This document shows positions 1-9,100 of a DNA stretch of 9,981 nt, one piece after another. Position 1 is the first letter of the stretch. Each line of letters starts with the position of its first letter. A program made the translations under genes and the position numbers. This stretch comes from Clostridia bacterium (GTDB lineage Bacteria > Bacillota_A > Clostridia > Oscillospirales > CAG-272). A model generated the notes under the pieces. It did no database searches. It was not told the DNA's origin and saw only the letters and a list, made by a program, of their open reading frames with translations. Location: assembly GCA_017500625.1 (NCBI GenBank), contig JAFVYX010000166.1, forward strand, positions 1 to 9,981, written 5' to 3'.

Positions 1-89
1 AGAAGAACAACAATCAGAAGAACGATCAGCAGAAGAGCAACCAGCAGAGCAACCAGAAGAACGAGAAAAGCTCCAAGGAGCAGAACTGA
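1..89 (+). CDS. 3' end of an unidentified gene with a Lys/Asn/Gln-rich C-terminal tail (partial)
   Basis: Reading from base 3 there are 28 sense codons and then TGA at 87-89. The visible residues are almost only Lys, Asn, Gln, Ser and Glu (for example NQKNDQQKSNQQSNQ), so the tail is highly charged, hydrophilic and certainly disordered. The start lies outside the window. Termination hairpins follow directly, which supports this being a real gene end rather than chance. Short Asn/Gln/Lys-rich proteins and tails occur in many clostridia, but nothing here identifies the family. The tail might help bind RNA or DNA or act as a solubility tail; both are guesses. Confidence 0.55.
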   Translation, partial: KNNNQKNDQQKSNQQSNQKNEKSSKEQN

Positions 90-115
90 GAGGGCACCCC
101 ACGGGGCGCTCTTTT
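89..115 (+). terminator. Imperfect hairpin after the partial gene
   Basis: GAGGGC and ACCCC just past the stop codon can fold against GGGGCGCTC, giving a GC-rich stem with one mismatch and one bulged A, followed by only four T residues (111-114). It is a weaker terminator candidate than the hairpin at 127-158 and may act in tandem with it. Confidence 0.4.
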
Positions 116-126
116 GCCAAAAGGAA

Positions 127-158
127 AGGCAGAAACGCACAACGTTCCTGCCTTTTTT
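127..158 (+). terminator. Intrinsic terminator for the partial upstream gene
   Basis: AGGCAG (127-132) pairs with CTGCCT (148-153), and AACG (134-137) pairs with CGTT (143-146). One A-C mismatch lies between the two helices, the loop is CACAA, and the stem is followed by a run of T. On the opposite strand the stem is followed by TTTCCTTTT, so the same hairpin could also stop transcripts of the minus-strand trmO gene, whose stop codon is about 60 bases away and which has no other visible terminator. Confidence 0.75.
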
Positions 159-218
159 CTTGTTTTGGAAAGTAATGTTTGCAAAATCTTGCTGTGGCGG
201 CAAGGAGAACGTCCCCCT

Positions 219-938
219 TCACAGCCCTTGGCCTTTGCCTTCGCTCCCGCCTTTTTCCTCGCAGCCCACAACGGTGAGGGCATCTCCCTCCACCGTGAAA
301 TGCACGTCAAGCGAGGAAAAGCGCATGGAAAACACGCGCCCCTTCTCGTCGCGGTAGGCGGGGCGCGGGTCCTCGGCGAGACAGTCAAGCAGCACACCGA
401 GCTTCTCGCCGTCCAGCGGGATCGCCACCCCATCGCCGACCGTGACGGTGAGGCGGTGGGAAAGTCCCGCCTCGGCAAAGCCGACGGTCGCCTCGGGGTG
501 CGCGTCCGAAAAGGGAAGATAGGGCTTGATGTCAAAGATCGGGGTACCGTCCACAAGGTCGGCGCCCGCCACGTGCAGGACCGTGCCCTCGGTGGCCGTC
601 GCCTCTACCGAAAGGAGGCGCACCGAGGATAGGCCCACGGGGTTGGGGCGAAAGGGCGAGCGGCTGGCAAATACCCCCACGCGGCGGTTGCCGCCCAGGC
701 GTGGCGGCCGCACGGTCGGGCTCCACTCCTCGCGGTGCGTGAGCGAGAAGTCAAACAGCAGCCACAGATGCGAAAAGCCCTCGATGCCGCGCAGGGCCTC
801 GGGGTTGCGGTATTCGGGCAAAAAGACGATGACGCCGCGCGCTCCCTCCACCCGTCCGCTTTGGCGCGGTACGCCAAACTTATCGGGAAAATCGGTGCGG
901 ATCGTGGCAATGGGGCGGAACAGCACTCCCTCTGACAT
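219..938 (-). CDS. trmO: tRNA (N6-threonylcarbamoyladenosine(37)-N6)-methyltransferase TrmO
   Basis: The 239-residue product matches the TsaA/TrmO (YaeB) family in length and motifs: KFGVPRQ at 20-26, GFSHLWLLFDF at 54-64, VGVFASRSPFRPNPVGLSSV at 87-106, DLVDGTPIFDIKPYLPFSD at 127-145 and the C-terminal DPRPAYR at 190-196. In this family the protein uses S-adenosylmethionine to methylate N6 of t6A at position 37 of threonine tRNA, giving m6t6A next to the anticodon; it acts in the cytoplasm and forms a single-sheet beta-barrel dimer. The start is ATG at 938, with AAGGAG seven bases upstream. The frame stays open far upstream, across the GH2 gene, but that extension is antisense noise. The last ~14 residues are a Gly/Lys/Glu-rich tail beyond the family core. 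The gene appears monocistronic and is transcribed divergently from the GH2 gene. Confidence 0.93.
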   Translation of the reverse strand: MSEGVLFRPIATIRTDFPDKFGVPRQSGRVEGARGVIVFLPEYRNPEALRGIEGFSHLWLLFDFSLTHREEWSPTVRPPRLGGNRRVGVFASRSPFRPNPVGLSSVRLLSVEATATEGTVLHVAGADLVDGTPIFDIKPYLPFSDAHPEATVGFAEAGLSHRLTVTVGDGVAIPLDGEKLGVLLDCLAEDPRPAYRDEKGRVFSMRFSSLDVHFTVEGDALTVVGCEEKGGSEGKGQGL

Positions 939-966
939 AGCAGCTCTCCTTTGGTGTTCTGCTCCC

Positions 967-995
967 ATTATACCACACCCGTCCGAAAAATGCGA
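967..995 (-). promoter_or_regulatory. Predicted promoter of trmO (extended -10)
   Basis: On the minus strand a perfect TATAAT (972 down to 967) is preceded by TGG, giving an extended -10 box. No good -35 is seen at 16-18 bases (best TCGCAT), which is usual for extended -10 promoters. Transcription would start near base 960, leaving a leader of about 20 bases that contains the AAAGGAG ribosome binding site. Confidence 0.65.
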
Positions 996-1025
996 GTGGA
1001 ATTTGCGTGCCTCTCTCTCCCCCCC

Positions 1026-1054
1026 TTGCCAAAACCGCCGCCGCGTGCTACAAT
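1026..1054 (+). promoter_or_regulatory. Predicted sigma-A promoter of the GH2 gene
   Basis: TTGCCA (1026-1031), a 17-base spacer and TACAAT (1049-1054), the -10 box being preceded by TGC (extended -10). The start would fall near 1061, giving a ~25-base leader. It lies about 55 bases from the divergent trmO promoter, so the two genes share one short control region. No operator palindrome was seen between them. Confidence 0.7.
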
Positions 1055-1085
1055 AAAGGTAAGTACAAAAACAGCGAGGTGTCAG

Positions 1086-2825
1086 ATGATCTTCACGCCC
1101 GAATTTTCCGAGAGCGCCCTGCCGCTCGCCGAATACCCCCGTCCGCAATTCCGCCGCGAGAGCTACCTTTCCCTGAACGGGGAATGGGAGTACGCCTTTC
1201 TCTCCGAGGAGCGTCTGCCCGAGGTCTGGGACGGCAGGATCCTCGTCCCCTATTCCCCCGAGAGCCCCGCCTCGGGCGTTTTGCGCGTTCTGCGCCCCGA
1301 GGAAACGCTGGCCTACCGCCGCGTCTTCACTCTGCCCGAGGGCTTTTTCCGCGGCCGTCTTTTGCTGCAATTCGGTGCCGTGGACCAGAGGTGCCGCGTG
1401 TTCCTGAACGGGCGCGAGGTGGGCTATCACGAGGGCGGCTACACCCCCTTTGCGGTCGATCTCACCGAGGCGCTTGCCGAGGGCGAGAACACCCTCTGCC
1501 TCCTCGTGCGTGACGACGCCTCCTCTCCCGTCTATGGCCGCGGCAAGCAGCGCTACCGCCACGGTGGCATCTGGTACACCCCTCAGTCGGGCATCTGGCA
1601 GTCGGTGTGGCTGGAAAGCACCCCGCGCACGGCCCTCACCTCGCTCCGCCTCCTCCCCTCGGTCGAGGATATGACCCTCACCGTCACCCCCCTCGCTACC
1701 GCCGCGGGGGAGGTGACCGTCACTGCCCTTGACGGCGACACCGTGATCGCCGAGGGACGCGTCCCCGCAGGCGAGCCCCTCACGCTTGACGTCTCGGCCT
1801 GCACCCCCTGGACGACCGCCGCTCCCCACCTCTACCGCCTCACCCTTGCGATGGGCGAGGATCGCGTGGAAAGCTACTTCGGCGTCCGCTCCTACGGCAA
1901 AATCACGGTAAACGGTAAACAATACTTTGCAGAAAATGGTGCCCCGATCTTCTATAACGGCCTCCTCGATCAGGGCTATTGGCCCCTGGGGCTCTACACG
2001 CCGCCCTCGGCCCGCGCGATGTACGAGGAGCTCTCCCGCGTCAAGGCGCGCGGCTTCAATATGCTCCGTAAGCACTGCAAGGTGGAGCCCGCGCTCTGGT
2101 ATTATTACTGCGATATCCTCGGCATCGCCGTCTTCCAGGATATGATGAACGGCGGTGAGCGTGAGCGCCCCTGGCGGCTGGTCCTCGCTCCCTTCCTGAA
2201 CCTTCATCTTAACGACGAGAATTACGCGGCGATGGGGCGCGGCGATCCCGCCTCCCGCGCCTTCTGGCTCCGCGAGGCCGAGGCCGTGCAGGACACGCTC
2301 CAGAACTGCGTTTCTCTCACGCTCTATACCGTGTTCAACGAGGCGTGGGGGCAGTTTGACGCCGTCCGTAACACCGCCCACCTCCGCCATCGCGATCCCT
2401 CGCGCCTTTACGACCACGCCAGCGGCTGGCAGGACAAGGGAGCGGGCGACCTTTGCAGCCGTCACATCTACTTCCGTCCCGCCCGTCCGAAGAACGACGG
2501 CCGTCGCATTCTCGCGCTCACCGAGTTCGGCGGCTATTCCTACACGCTCCCCGGCCACGCCTTCACCGACAAGACCTTCGGCTACCGTCGCTTCCGCAGC
2601 CCCGAGGCCCTGGCCGAGGCCTACGCCCGTCTTTACCGCCACGAGGTGATCCCCGCGATCCTCGGTGAGGGGCTCGGCTGCACCGTCTACACCCAGCTCA
2701 CCGACGTCGAGGACGAGCAAAACGGCCTTGATACCTACGACCGCGTCGAAAAGCTCCCCGCCGACCTCCTCCGCAAGCTGAATGGTGAGGTCTTTGCCGC
2801 TTTTGCCGCCTCCCTCACCGTGTGA
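1086..2825 (+). CDS. Glycoside hydrolase family 2 enzyme (beta-glycosidase, substrate unknown)
   Basis: The 579-residue protein shows the GH2 order: a jelly-roll sugar-binding domain (about 14-178, with YLSLNGEWEYAF and GGIWYTPQSGIWQSVWLE), an Ig-like beta-sandwich (about 180-268), and a TIM barrel (about 270-579) beginning near GVRSYGKITVNG. GFNMLRKHCKVEP (323-335) and CDILGIAVFQDMMNGG (342-357) are typical barrel motifs. The acid/base is Glu419 in FNEAWGQFD and the nucleophile Glu480 in LTEFGG, so a retaining mechanism is expected. Where beta-glucuronidases carry Asn-x-Lys after the nucleophile, this protein has Asn546-Gly-Leu, which argues against glucuronidase. There is no signal peptide, so it probably acts in the cytoplasm on imported oligosaccharides. 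ATG 1086 was chosen because GAGGTG sits just upstream and the longer in-frame ORF would run through the promoter. Beta-galactosidase or another beta-hexosidase cannot be told apart here. Confidence 0.9.
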   Translation: MIFTPEFSESALPLAEYPRPQFRRESYLSLNGEWEYAFLSEERLPEVWDGRILVPYSPESPASGVLRVLRPEETLAYRRVFTLPEGFFRGRLLLQFGAVDQRCRVFLNGREVGYHEGGYTPFAVDLTEALAEGENTLCLLVRDDASSPVYGRGKQRYRHGGIWYTPQSGIWQSVWLESTPRTALTSLRLLPSVEDMTLTVTPLATAAGEVTVTALDGDTVIAEGRVPAGEPLTLDVSACTPWTTAAPHLYRLTLAMGEDRVESYFGVRSYGKITVNGKQYFAENGAPIFYNGLLDQGYWPLGLYTPPSARAMYEELSRVKARGFNMLRKHCKVEPALWYYYCDILGIAVFQDMMNGGERERPWRLVLAPFLNLHLNDENYAAMGRGDPASRAFWLREAEAVQDTLQNCVSLTLYTVFNEAWGQFDAVRNTAHLRHRDPSRLYDHASGWQDKGAGDLCSRHIYFRPARPKNDGRRILALTEFGGYSYTLPGHAFTDKTFGYRRFRSPEALAEAYARLYRHEVIPAILGEGLGCTVYTQLTDVEDEQNGLDTYDRVEKLPADLLRKLNGEVFAAFAASLTV

Positions 2826-2862
2826 GCACCGATCACGCCTCCTCAAAACTGTCAAACCGCAC

Positions 2863-2897
2863 AAAAACGGACGGGATTTTCTGTCCGTTTTTATTCT
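2863..2897 (+). terminator. Intrinsic terminator of the GH2 gene
   Basis: AAAAACGGAC (2863-2872) is perfectly complementary to GTCCGTTTTT (2883-2892), with a 10-base loop and a T-rich tail continuing to 2900. It begins 37 bases after the GH2 stop codon and should separate that transcript from the giant gene downstream. The A-rich left arm gives a T run on the other strand too, so it could be bidirectional. Confidence 0.88.
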
Positions 2898-2938
2898 TTT
2901 CATAAAATAACAGGCATTTTTTTGTGCATCTTACCAAA

Positions 2939-2967
2939 TTGACTCCACTGAATTCTTGTGTTATAAA
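2939..2967 (+). promoter_or_regulatory. Strong sigma-A promoter of the giant LamG protein gene
   Basis: TTGACT (2939-2944), exactly 17 bases, then TATAAA (2962-2967) preceded by TGT, an extended -10. This is the best promoter in the window and lies in a sharply AT-rich island between two GC-rich genes. T- and A-rich tracts upstream (2893-2922) could serve as an UP element. The predicted start is near 2974. Confidence 0.82.
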
Positions 2968-2979
2968 TTTATATATAAT

Positions 2980-3011
2980 AATATTTTAATATTGTTGAAA
3001 AAATTTTTCAA
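2980..3011 (+). promoter_or_regulatory. AT-rich 5' leader with two inverted repeats next to the ribosome binding site
   Basis: AATATT-TT-AATATT (2980-2993) is followed by TTGAAAAA-A-TTTTTCAA (2995-3011, eight-base arms around one A). The second ends one base before the AAGGAG ribosome binding site (3013-3018), which is eight bases from the ATG at 3027. As RNA these would form weak A-U hairpins at the 5' end; as DNA the second is a symmetrical site a regulator could bind. Both roles are inferences. Confidence 0.4.
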
Positions 3012-3026
3012 AAAGGAGAAACCCTT

Positions 3027-3110
3027 ATGAAAAAGCGTATCTTGTCCATGCTTCTTCTCGTAGCCATGGTGGTCACGGCGCTCCCCCTTATGGCGCTGAC
3101 CGTCCTTGCC
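3027..3110 (+). other. Signal peptide of the giant protein (residues 1 to about 28)
   Basis: A KKR n-region is followed by an uninterrupted hydrophobic stretch (ILSMLLLVAMVV and on to LMALTV) and a V-L-A site, placing likely signal peptidase I cleavage after Ala28, before TGTPAEEP. There is no lipobox cysteine, so it is not a lipoprotein. The exact cleavage position is uncertain by a few residues. Confidence 0.85.
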
Positions 3111-6100
3111 ACGGGCACCCCGGCAGAGGAGCCCACCTTCACGGAGAATGACTACAACGGTCTTTACGTGCAGGACGGTCTTTTCTTTGCCGCAGACTTC
3201 TTTAAGACGAAGGGCGGCGCCCTTTCCGATTACATCTGGACCGAGAAGGTTGGCAGCCCCTCGCTGAGTGCCACGAACGGCACGGTGGCGGACGGTAAGC
3301 TTTCGATCGCGGCCGGCGTTCTGACCGTCAAGCCCGGCGGTACGATGAAGGCCACCGACTATGACCTTACGGCTGAGTACGCGATGGAGGTCAGGAGCTT
3401 TGCCTCGACCTCGCTTTCCGACAACATGCTCAAGATCCGCGGTGCTTCTTTGCGCTCGGGCAAGTTCACTAATCCTAACGAAAGCACCGGCCTGCCCTTC
3501 TCCTTCTCCTTCAGTCAGGTTCGCTCGCATCAAAGCGGCGACTACGCGACTTGGCAGTTTATCAATCAAGCGTATGAGGGAAACTTTGCCAGCTTTACCC
3601 GACATCTGCTTGCCTCCCAAAGCGCATTGAACGTGAACTTCCTCAAGGGCGCCGATACGATGTCCGTTGTTTTCGCGCTCTCCGGTCAGGTGGCCCTTAC
3701 CAAGGCGGAGATGGAGGCCATCAAGGCCGACCCGAACGCTACTCCCGCCCTGGCCATCTACACGCGCGGCAACGAAATCCCCGCGAAGCACGTTGTGAAC
3801 GATACGCCGACGTATTGGAACCAAGAGCACGTTGTCGGCTATCGTGTGTATCGGAAGACTGATAACTCTAACAACCACGAGTGGCTCAGCGAGACCTTCC
3901 AGCATTATTTTGCAGGCGTCGGCAGCGCCGTAAAGCAAAGCACCATTATGGCGCTGACCATGGACGATCTGTATTACGTGGACAACAATACGCTGACCGA
4001 GGAGGAAAAGGGCGACAGGTACGCCATTTATTCTACGCAGGCCGCGGCCGAGGCCGCCAAGGCCGAGGCCCCCAAGAATAACGCCACCGAGTCCTACACC
4101 TACAAGGTGACGGGGGCCGATGCCGCCTGGCAGATCGTGGAAACGACGCGGCTGTTCGCCACCGGCGCCAAGACCGAGAAAACGCTGGAGACGGTGTATG
4201 AGAGCGAGGCCGCGGCGACCGAGGCCATGGCCGCCCTCCCCGCCGACAGCGGCGATGCTACCAAGACCTACACCTACAGCACAGACAAATTCTATCTTGT
4301 ATCGCAGGATACGACGCCCTATGGCATTGCTCCGAATCAGGTGAATACCGCCTGGACCGATACCATTGGTACCGGCAACGCCTTCACGGGTGACGTGTAC
4401 GCTATCCGCTACTATGATCGCGCCCTTTCGGAGGCCGAGATCCTTCAGAACCGCGTGGCCGACCTCGCCAAATACTTCGGCCTGAATATTGCCGCCTACC
4501 GCCTCCTAAACGAGGAGAGCAAGGCCGCTGTGGCCGAGGATATGGCCACCTATCAGCTGACAAGCGCCCCTGAGGCCGTTGCGGCCGCCTTTGCCGAGGC
4601 CGTGGCCGAGGCCGCCGCCGCGCAGTACGAGGTCGTGGTGGATGTTGATCTTACCGCCGTGATGCTGAAGTACGGCCTCGATCCCTACTTGGCCATCGTC
4701 ATGCCGCGCGACGTGGCCGTAAATACCACGGCCTTCCTTGCCGAGCTTGTGAAGAGCGAGACCTTTGACGAGTCGCTCGGTGCTACCGTCGGCGCGGCCT
4801 TTGAGAAGGCCCTTGAGCTGGATGCTGCGGCCTATGCCGCCCTTTCCGAAGCCGATGAGGGCGTGTATGATGCCTTGTACGTCAAGGACGGCCTGCACAC
4901 GTCCTTTGACTTCTTTAAACTCAATGAGTATTGGAACTCGGACGTGACTCTGCCTGTGGCTCCTGCGCTGACGGAGGCCTACGACGAGGTGTCCGAGCGC
5001 TTGACCATGAAGTACAACGTGGTGATGTTCCGTGAGGGGGACGAAACAAAGAATTATTTCTATACGCTTAAGAAGGGCATCGTCACCGTGACCGCGGGTG
5101 AGAACGGCCCTGTGGCCACCGTTACGGCAACGCCGACGGCCTTTGGGGACGTGTGGGTGCACTCCAGCTCCACGACGGGCTATGCGGTCTTTGCAACCGA
5201 GGCCGAGGCCGAGGCGGCCCTTGAGGCCCTTGAGGCGTATGTGGCCGAGGATCCTACGGCCCGCGCGGTCCTCCTTCCTGAAACCTCCACGCACCCGTAC
5301 GGCAATTTCTCCGGCTCTCAGCCCGTGGATTACGGCGTGTACTATCATCCGGCGCTGAATAGTACTTACAATAATGCCGTAAACGCTTCCGCCGACGGTT
5401 ACAAGGTGCAGGTGAATAACGCCCTGGCCAAATTCAGGACCTTTGGCTCGGCAACGCTGACGGCAACGCTGCCGGCCGTGTCGGGTATTTGCAGCCATGA
5501 TCACGACGGTAGTATCCAGCGCGTTGCGACAACGCTTGGCGACGGATACCTGCAGATGGACTTCTTCTCGGGGCAGTCGTATCTGTCTGTGAACAATCTT
5601 CCCGCAGGGAAGACCTTGACCGCCGAGTACGTAATGACGGGCGGTGAAAACAACGTCGGCTCCGATCACGGACAGTTCTACACCTTCTCCGATTTTGCCC
5701 TGATCAAACAGGCGGGCACCGTTGGGGTGAACAGCATCACCTTCGGCGGATCGACCTCCTACGGAAATTTGTCAAAGCTTGCTTTCTCCTTCAATATGCC
5801 GGCCTCTCCTCAGACGGCGATGACCTTCACCACCACCGTGGACCGCAGCAAGGTTGCGGCGACGGCGGCGGCTGTCAATGTATCTCTGTACGTTGACGGA
5901 GAGCAGAAGCTGAAGCCCACGGCGACGTGGGATTCGAGTGCCCAAACGCACATTACGTTTTTTGGCTACGGCACTTCGGCTGAGTCGCGCATTTATGCCA
6001 TTCGATACTATGAGGGGACGCTTTCTACCGAGCAGATGGCCAGGAACCATATGGCGGACGTCCTCAAATTCTTCCGCTTGAACGTTCCCTACCTGAATCT

Positions 6101-9100
6101 CAAGGATACCGCAGTGATGGAGTCCTTGGCAATCGCGGTAAAGGACATTTCCTTGTCCGACTCTACGCGCGCCGAGGCCCAAGCTGCTATCCTTTCGCTC
6201 ATCGGGGAGGCCGCGGCTACCTACTATGCTAAGTATAAGACGGCACTGGGCACCGATTTTGATGTCTTCAAGGCCTATCACCTGGATCCCAAGGCCTACG
6301 TGACGATGTCTGCGGGCAATATGATCCAAACGCGTACGCTGTTGAAGACGCTGGCGGCGCAAGGGACCTTTGATCCCGCGCTCGGTAAAACGGCGTCCAA
6401 GGCCTACGAGGCCCTCCTGTTGGCCGATGCCGCGGGTTACGCCACGGTGGGAGGCGAGAGTACCGACTTTTACGATGAGCTGTACGTGCAGGACGGCTAC
6501 GTGTTCGGTATTGACTTCTTCACGCTGAACCGTCCCGAGGTCTGGGGCGATGCCGCACCGACCGTTCCCTTTAAGGACGTGGATCTTTCGGGCGTGACGA
6601 TTGCCGAGGGATACGACGAAAAAACGACCACCGGTGACAACAACGCCGGCCTTAAGAGTGCGATTGACAAATTTAAGGAAAACCACAACGCCTTCGTGGA
6701 TCAGTTCATCACCGAAAAGGATCTTTCAACTCTGAACTTTGCCCATTATATGGCCAGCTCTACCTCGTATTCCGGGGCAAAAGCGGTGTACACGCCGTCC
6801 ACGGGCTCGATCCTCTTCCACAAAAATGCTGCGGGCACGAACGGCATCCAGCCGTACTACTTTTCAAACGCGGCGGTGGTGAGCGACAACGTGTCCTTCC
6901 AGCTGGTCATGGCACCGAATGAGGGCTTGGATAGCGCGTTCTTCTTCTTCTACAACAATCGCCCCTCTCTTGCGGCGGATGCTGACGGCAATTACAAGAT
7001 TACGGGGCTTACCCACGGCTTCACCAAAAAGGAGCATACGTCGTATGCCTCCATTCCCAACACAAGCGATGCGCAGATGCTGACCTTCACGCTGGAAAAC
7101 GTGAAGACCGATAAGACGAACGTTACCTACACGGTCCGCCTTTGGGATCAGCTCCTGTCCAAAACGACCGGTAGCTGCGGCAACCCCGACAACAACACCT
7201 ACCTTGGTTGGGGCAGCAGCGCCGCGATGAATCTGTACGCCCTCCGTGTGTACAATGCCGAGCTGGATGCGACCGAGATCGCCAGGAACCACTTTGCCGA
7301 CGTTGCCAAGTACTTCCGCCTGAACCTTGCGGGTATGGACACCGAGAACGCCGAGCAGATGGCTGACCTCTACGAGGCCGTGGCCGACGTTTCCCTTACC
7401 TCCTCCACCCGTGGCGAGGCGCAGTTGGCCGTGATGACGGTGCTTGCCGAGGATGCCAAGGCGGCGTTGAGCGCGCCGTATGCCGATCTCAAGGCCACGC
7501 ATGCCGACAAGGCCGAGTTCATTGATCTGGCGGCCAAGTACCTCGTTCCTGTCGAGACGCTGGAGAACGTGCTTACGTCGGGCCGCGCCATGGACGCCAT
7601 CTATGCCGCCGTGACCGACGCTGCGCTTTTCGGCACCGGTGACGTCGTTGCCGCACACGCCTTCTTCCGTGAGCAGTTCGACCTGGCGTACGACTACTAT
7701 TCCTACAAGTCCTTCGAGCCCGACAATGACGCCTGGGATCAGTACCTGCGCACCCTCGCCTCGAAGGGCCTTGCGATCGAGGCGATGATGGCCCTGCCTC
7801 GCGCCGAGCGCCTGGCCATTGCCGAGGCGGCCCCCGCGACGCAGGAGGATCTCAATGCCGCCGTTGATACCGCTATGGCCAAGTACGTGGCGTACGCCAA
7901 GGAAAAGGCCGAGAAGTACGAGGCGGACGATTATAACGCCCTCTACGTCCGTGACGGCCTCTTCTTCGCCGCCGACTTCTTCCGTTCCAACGAGCATTGG
8001 AGCAACACGGTCGTTTCCGTGAACGCCAATGGCTCGATGCTCAGTTACGCTTGGAAGTACGATGACGGAAAAACCGGTGGCTCCAAGAGCTCTCTGACCA
8101 CAACAAGCGCAACAACGATCCGTGACGGTAAGCTGGTGCTTGACGGCCAAAAGCTTGCCATTACGCCCGGCGGTACGATGAAGGCCACCGATTACGACGT
8201 TTCCAGTGAGCGCGTTATGGAGTACAAGGGCGCCGCCGATGCCCGCTCCCTTGAGCTCCGCAACTTCTTCTTCAACATCAGCTCGACGAGCCAGCAATCC
8301 TACAGTGAGGAAACCGGTCTCACACTGAAGTTCGCCAACCTCTCCTATAACAGCGCAAAAACCTGGGGAAGCTGGGGGACCTCGCGTTCCTGGCAGTCGT
8401 TCTATGCCGCCGTCAAGGATTTTGGCAACACCACCAACCCGACCGATTTTGTAATCGCGCCCGGTGTTCAAAATCTTTCGATCGTCTTCGCCTTTGACGG
8501 GATGATCGCGCTTTCGGAGGCGGAGCGCGATGCCAAGATCGGCAACGTGGAAGCTCCCGCCATTGCCATTTACAGTACGGTCGGTGAGGACCTGATCGTG
8601 GAGGTTCCCGACGGGGAGATCTATGCGAAGGAAGAGCTTCTTGACAAGTGGCGCGTGATCCGCTGGAAGACGAACGGCGGTGCGGAAAATTCCACGGCCA
8701 CCGTTCTGGGGATCTATGATACCGAGGACGCGGCAAAAGAGGCCATGGCGACCTTCCAAAGCACCCAGGCCGATGCTAAGGACTACACCTACAAGGTGAA
8801 CCAGCACTACCGTATGGAGGATGACACGACGCCCTACGGCGTTCCCGCCGAGTTCATTCGGGCCTCCGGCTGGACCGATCCCATTTACGGCACGGGTGAC
8901 GTGTACGCGATCCGTTACTACGTCCGTGCGATCACCAAGGCGGAAACCCTGCAGAACCATTTTGCCGACCTTGCCAAGTTCTATCGCCTCGACATCGGCA
9001 ACTACCTGGCGATGACCGCCGACGAGAAGACCGCTCTGCACGAGGCCATGCAGACCGTGCTCATCGGTGACGGCCGTGAGGACGTCGTCGAGGCCTACTA

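Noticed and set aside
114..632. 172-residue plus-strand frame overlapping trmO
   Set aside because: It is antisense to clearly conserved TrmO motifs and has no ribosome binding site.
1010..1026. Pyrimidine run (CTCTCTCTCC then C5TT) as a microsatellite or regulator site
   Set aside because: Too short and imperfect, and it lies directly upstream of the -35 box where composition is free to vary.
951..1085. 45-residue N-terminal extension of the GH2 protein
   Set aside because: It overlaps the predicted TTGCCA-17-TACAAT promoter and has no ribosome binding site, whereas ATG 1086 has GAGGTG at proper spacing and begins the family's usual N-terminus.
939..2903. Minus-strand open frame continuing upstream of trmO, making an apparent 894-residue protein
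   Set aside because: The part beyond 938 is antisense to the GH2 gene, has no homology-like motifs, and spans both promoters. TrmO has a proper ATG and ribosome binding site at 938 and the right family length; the open frame reflects GC-biased third positions.
2826..3026. GH2 and giant LamG genes as one operon acting on the same glycan
   Set aside because: A perfect 10-base-stem terminator and a strong separate promoter lie between them, the GH2 enzyme lacks a signal peptide, and the codon style of the two genes differs. Functional linkage remains possible but is not supported by the sequence.
5484..5507. GICSHDHDG in module 2 as a zinc site
   Set aside because: Only one cluster of Cys/His/Asp is present and no partner motif was found elsewhere in the module; it may be a surface loop. 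It is noted in the module entry but not claimed as a metal site.
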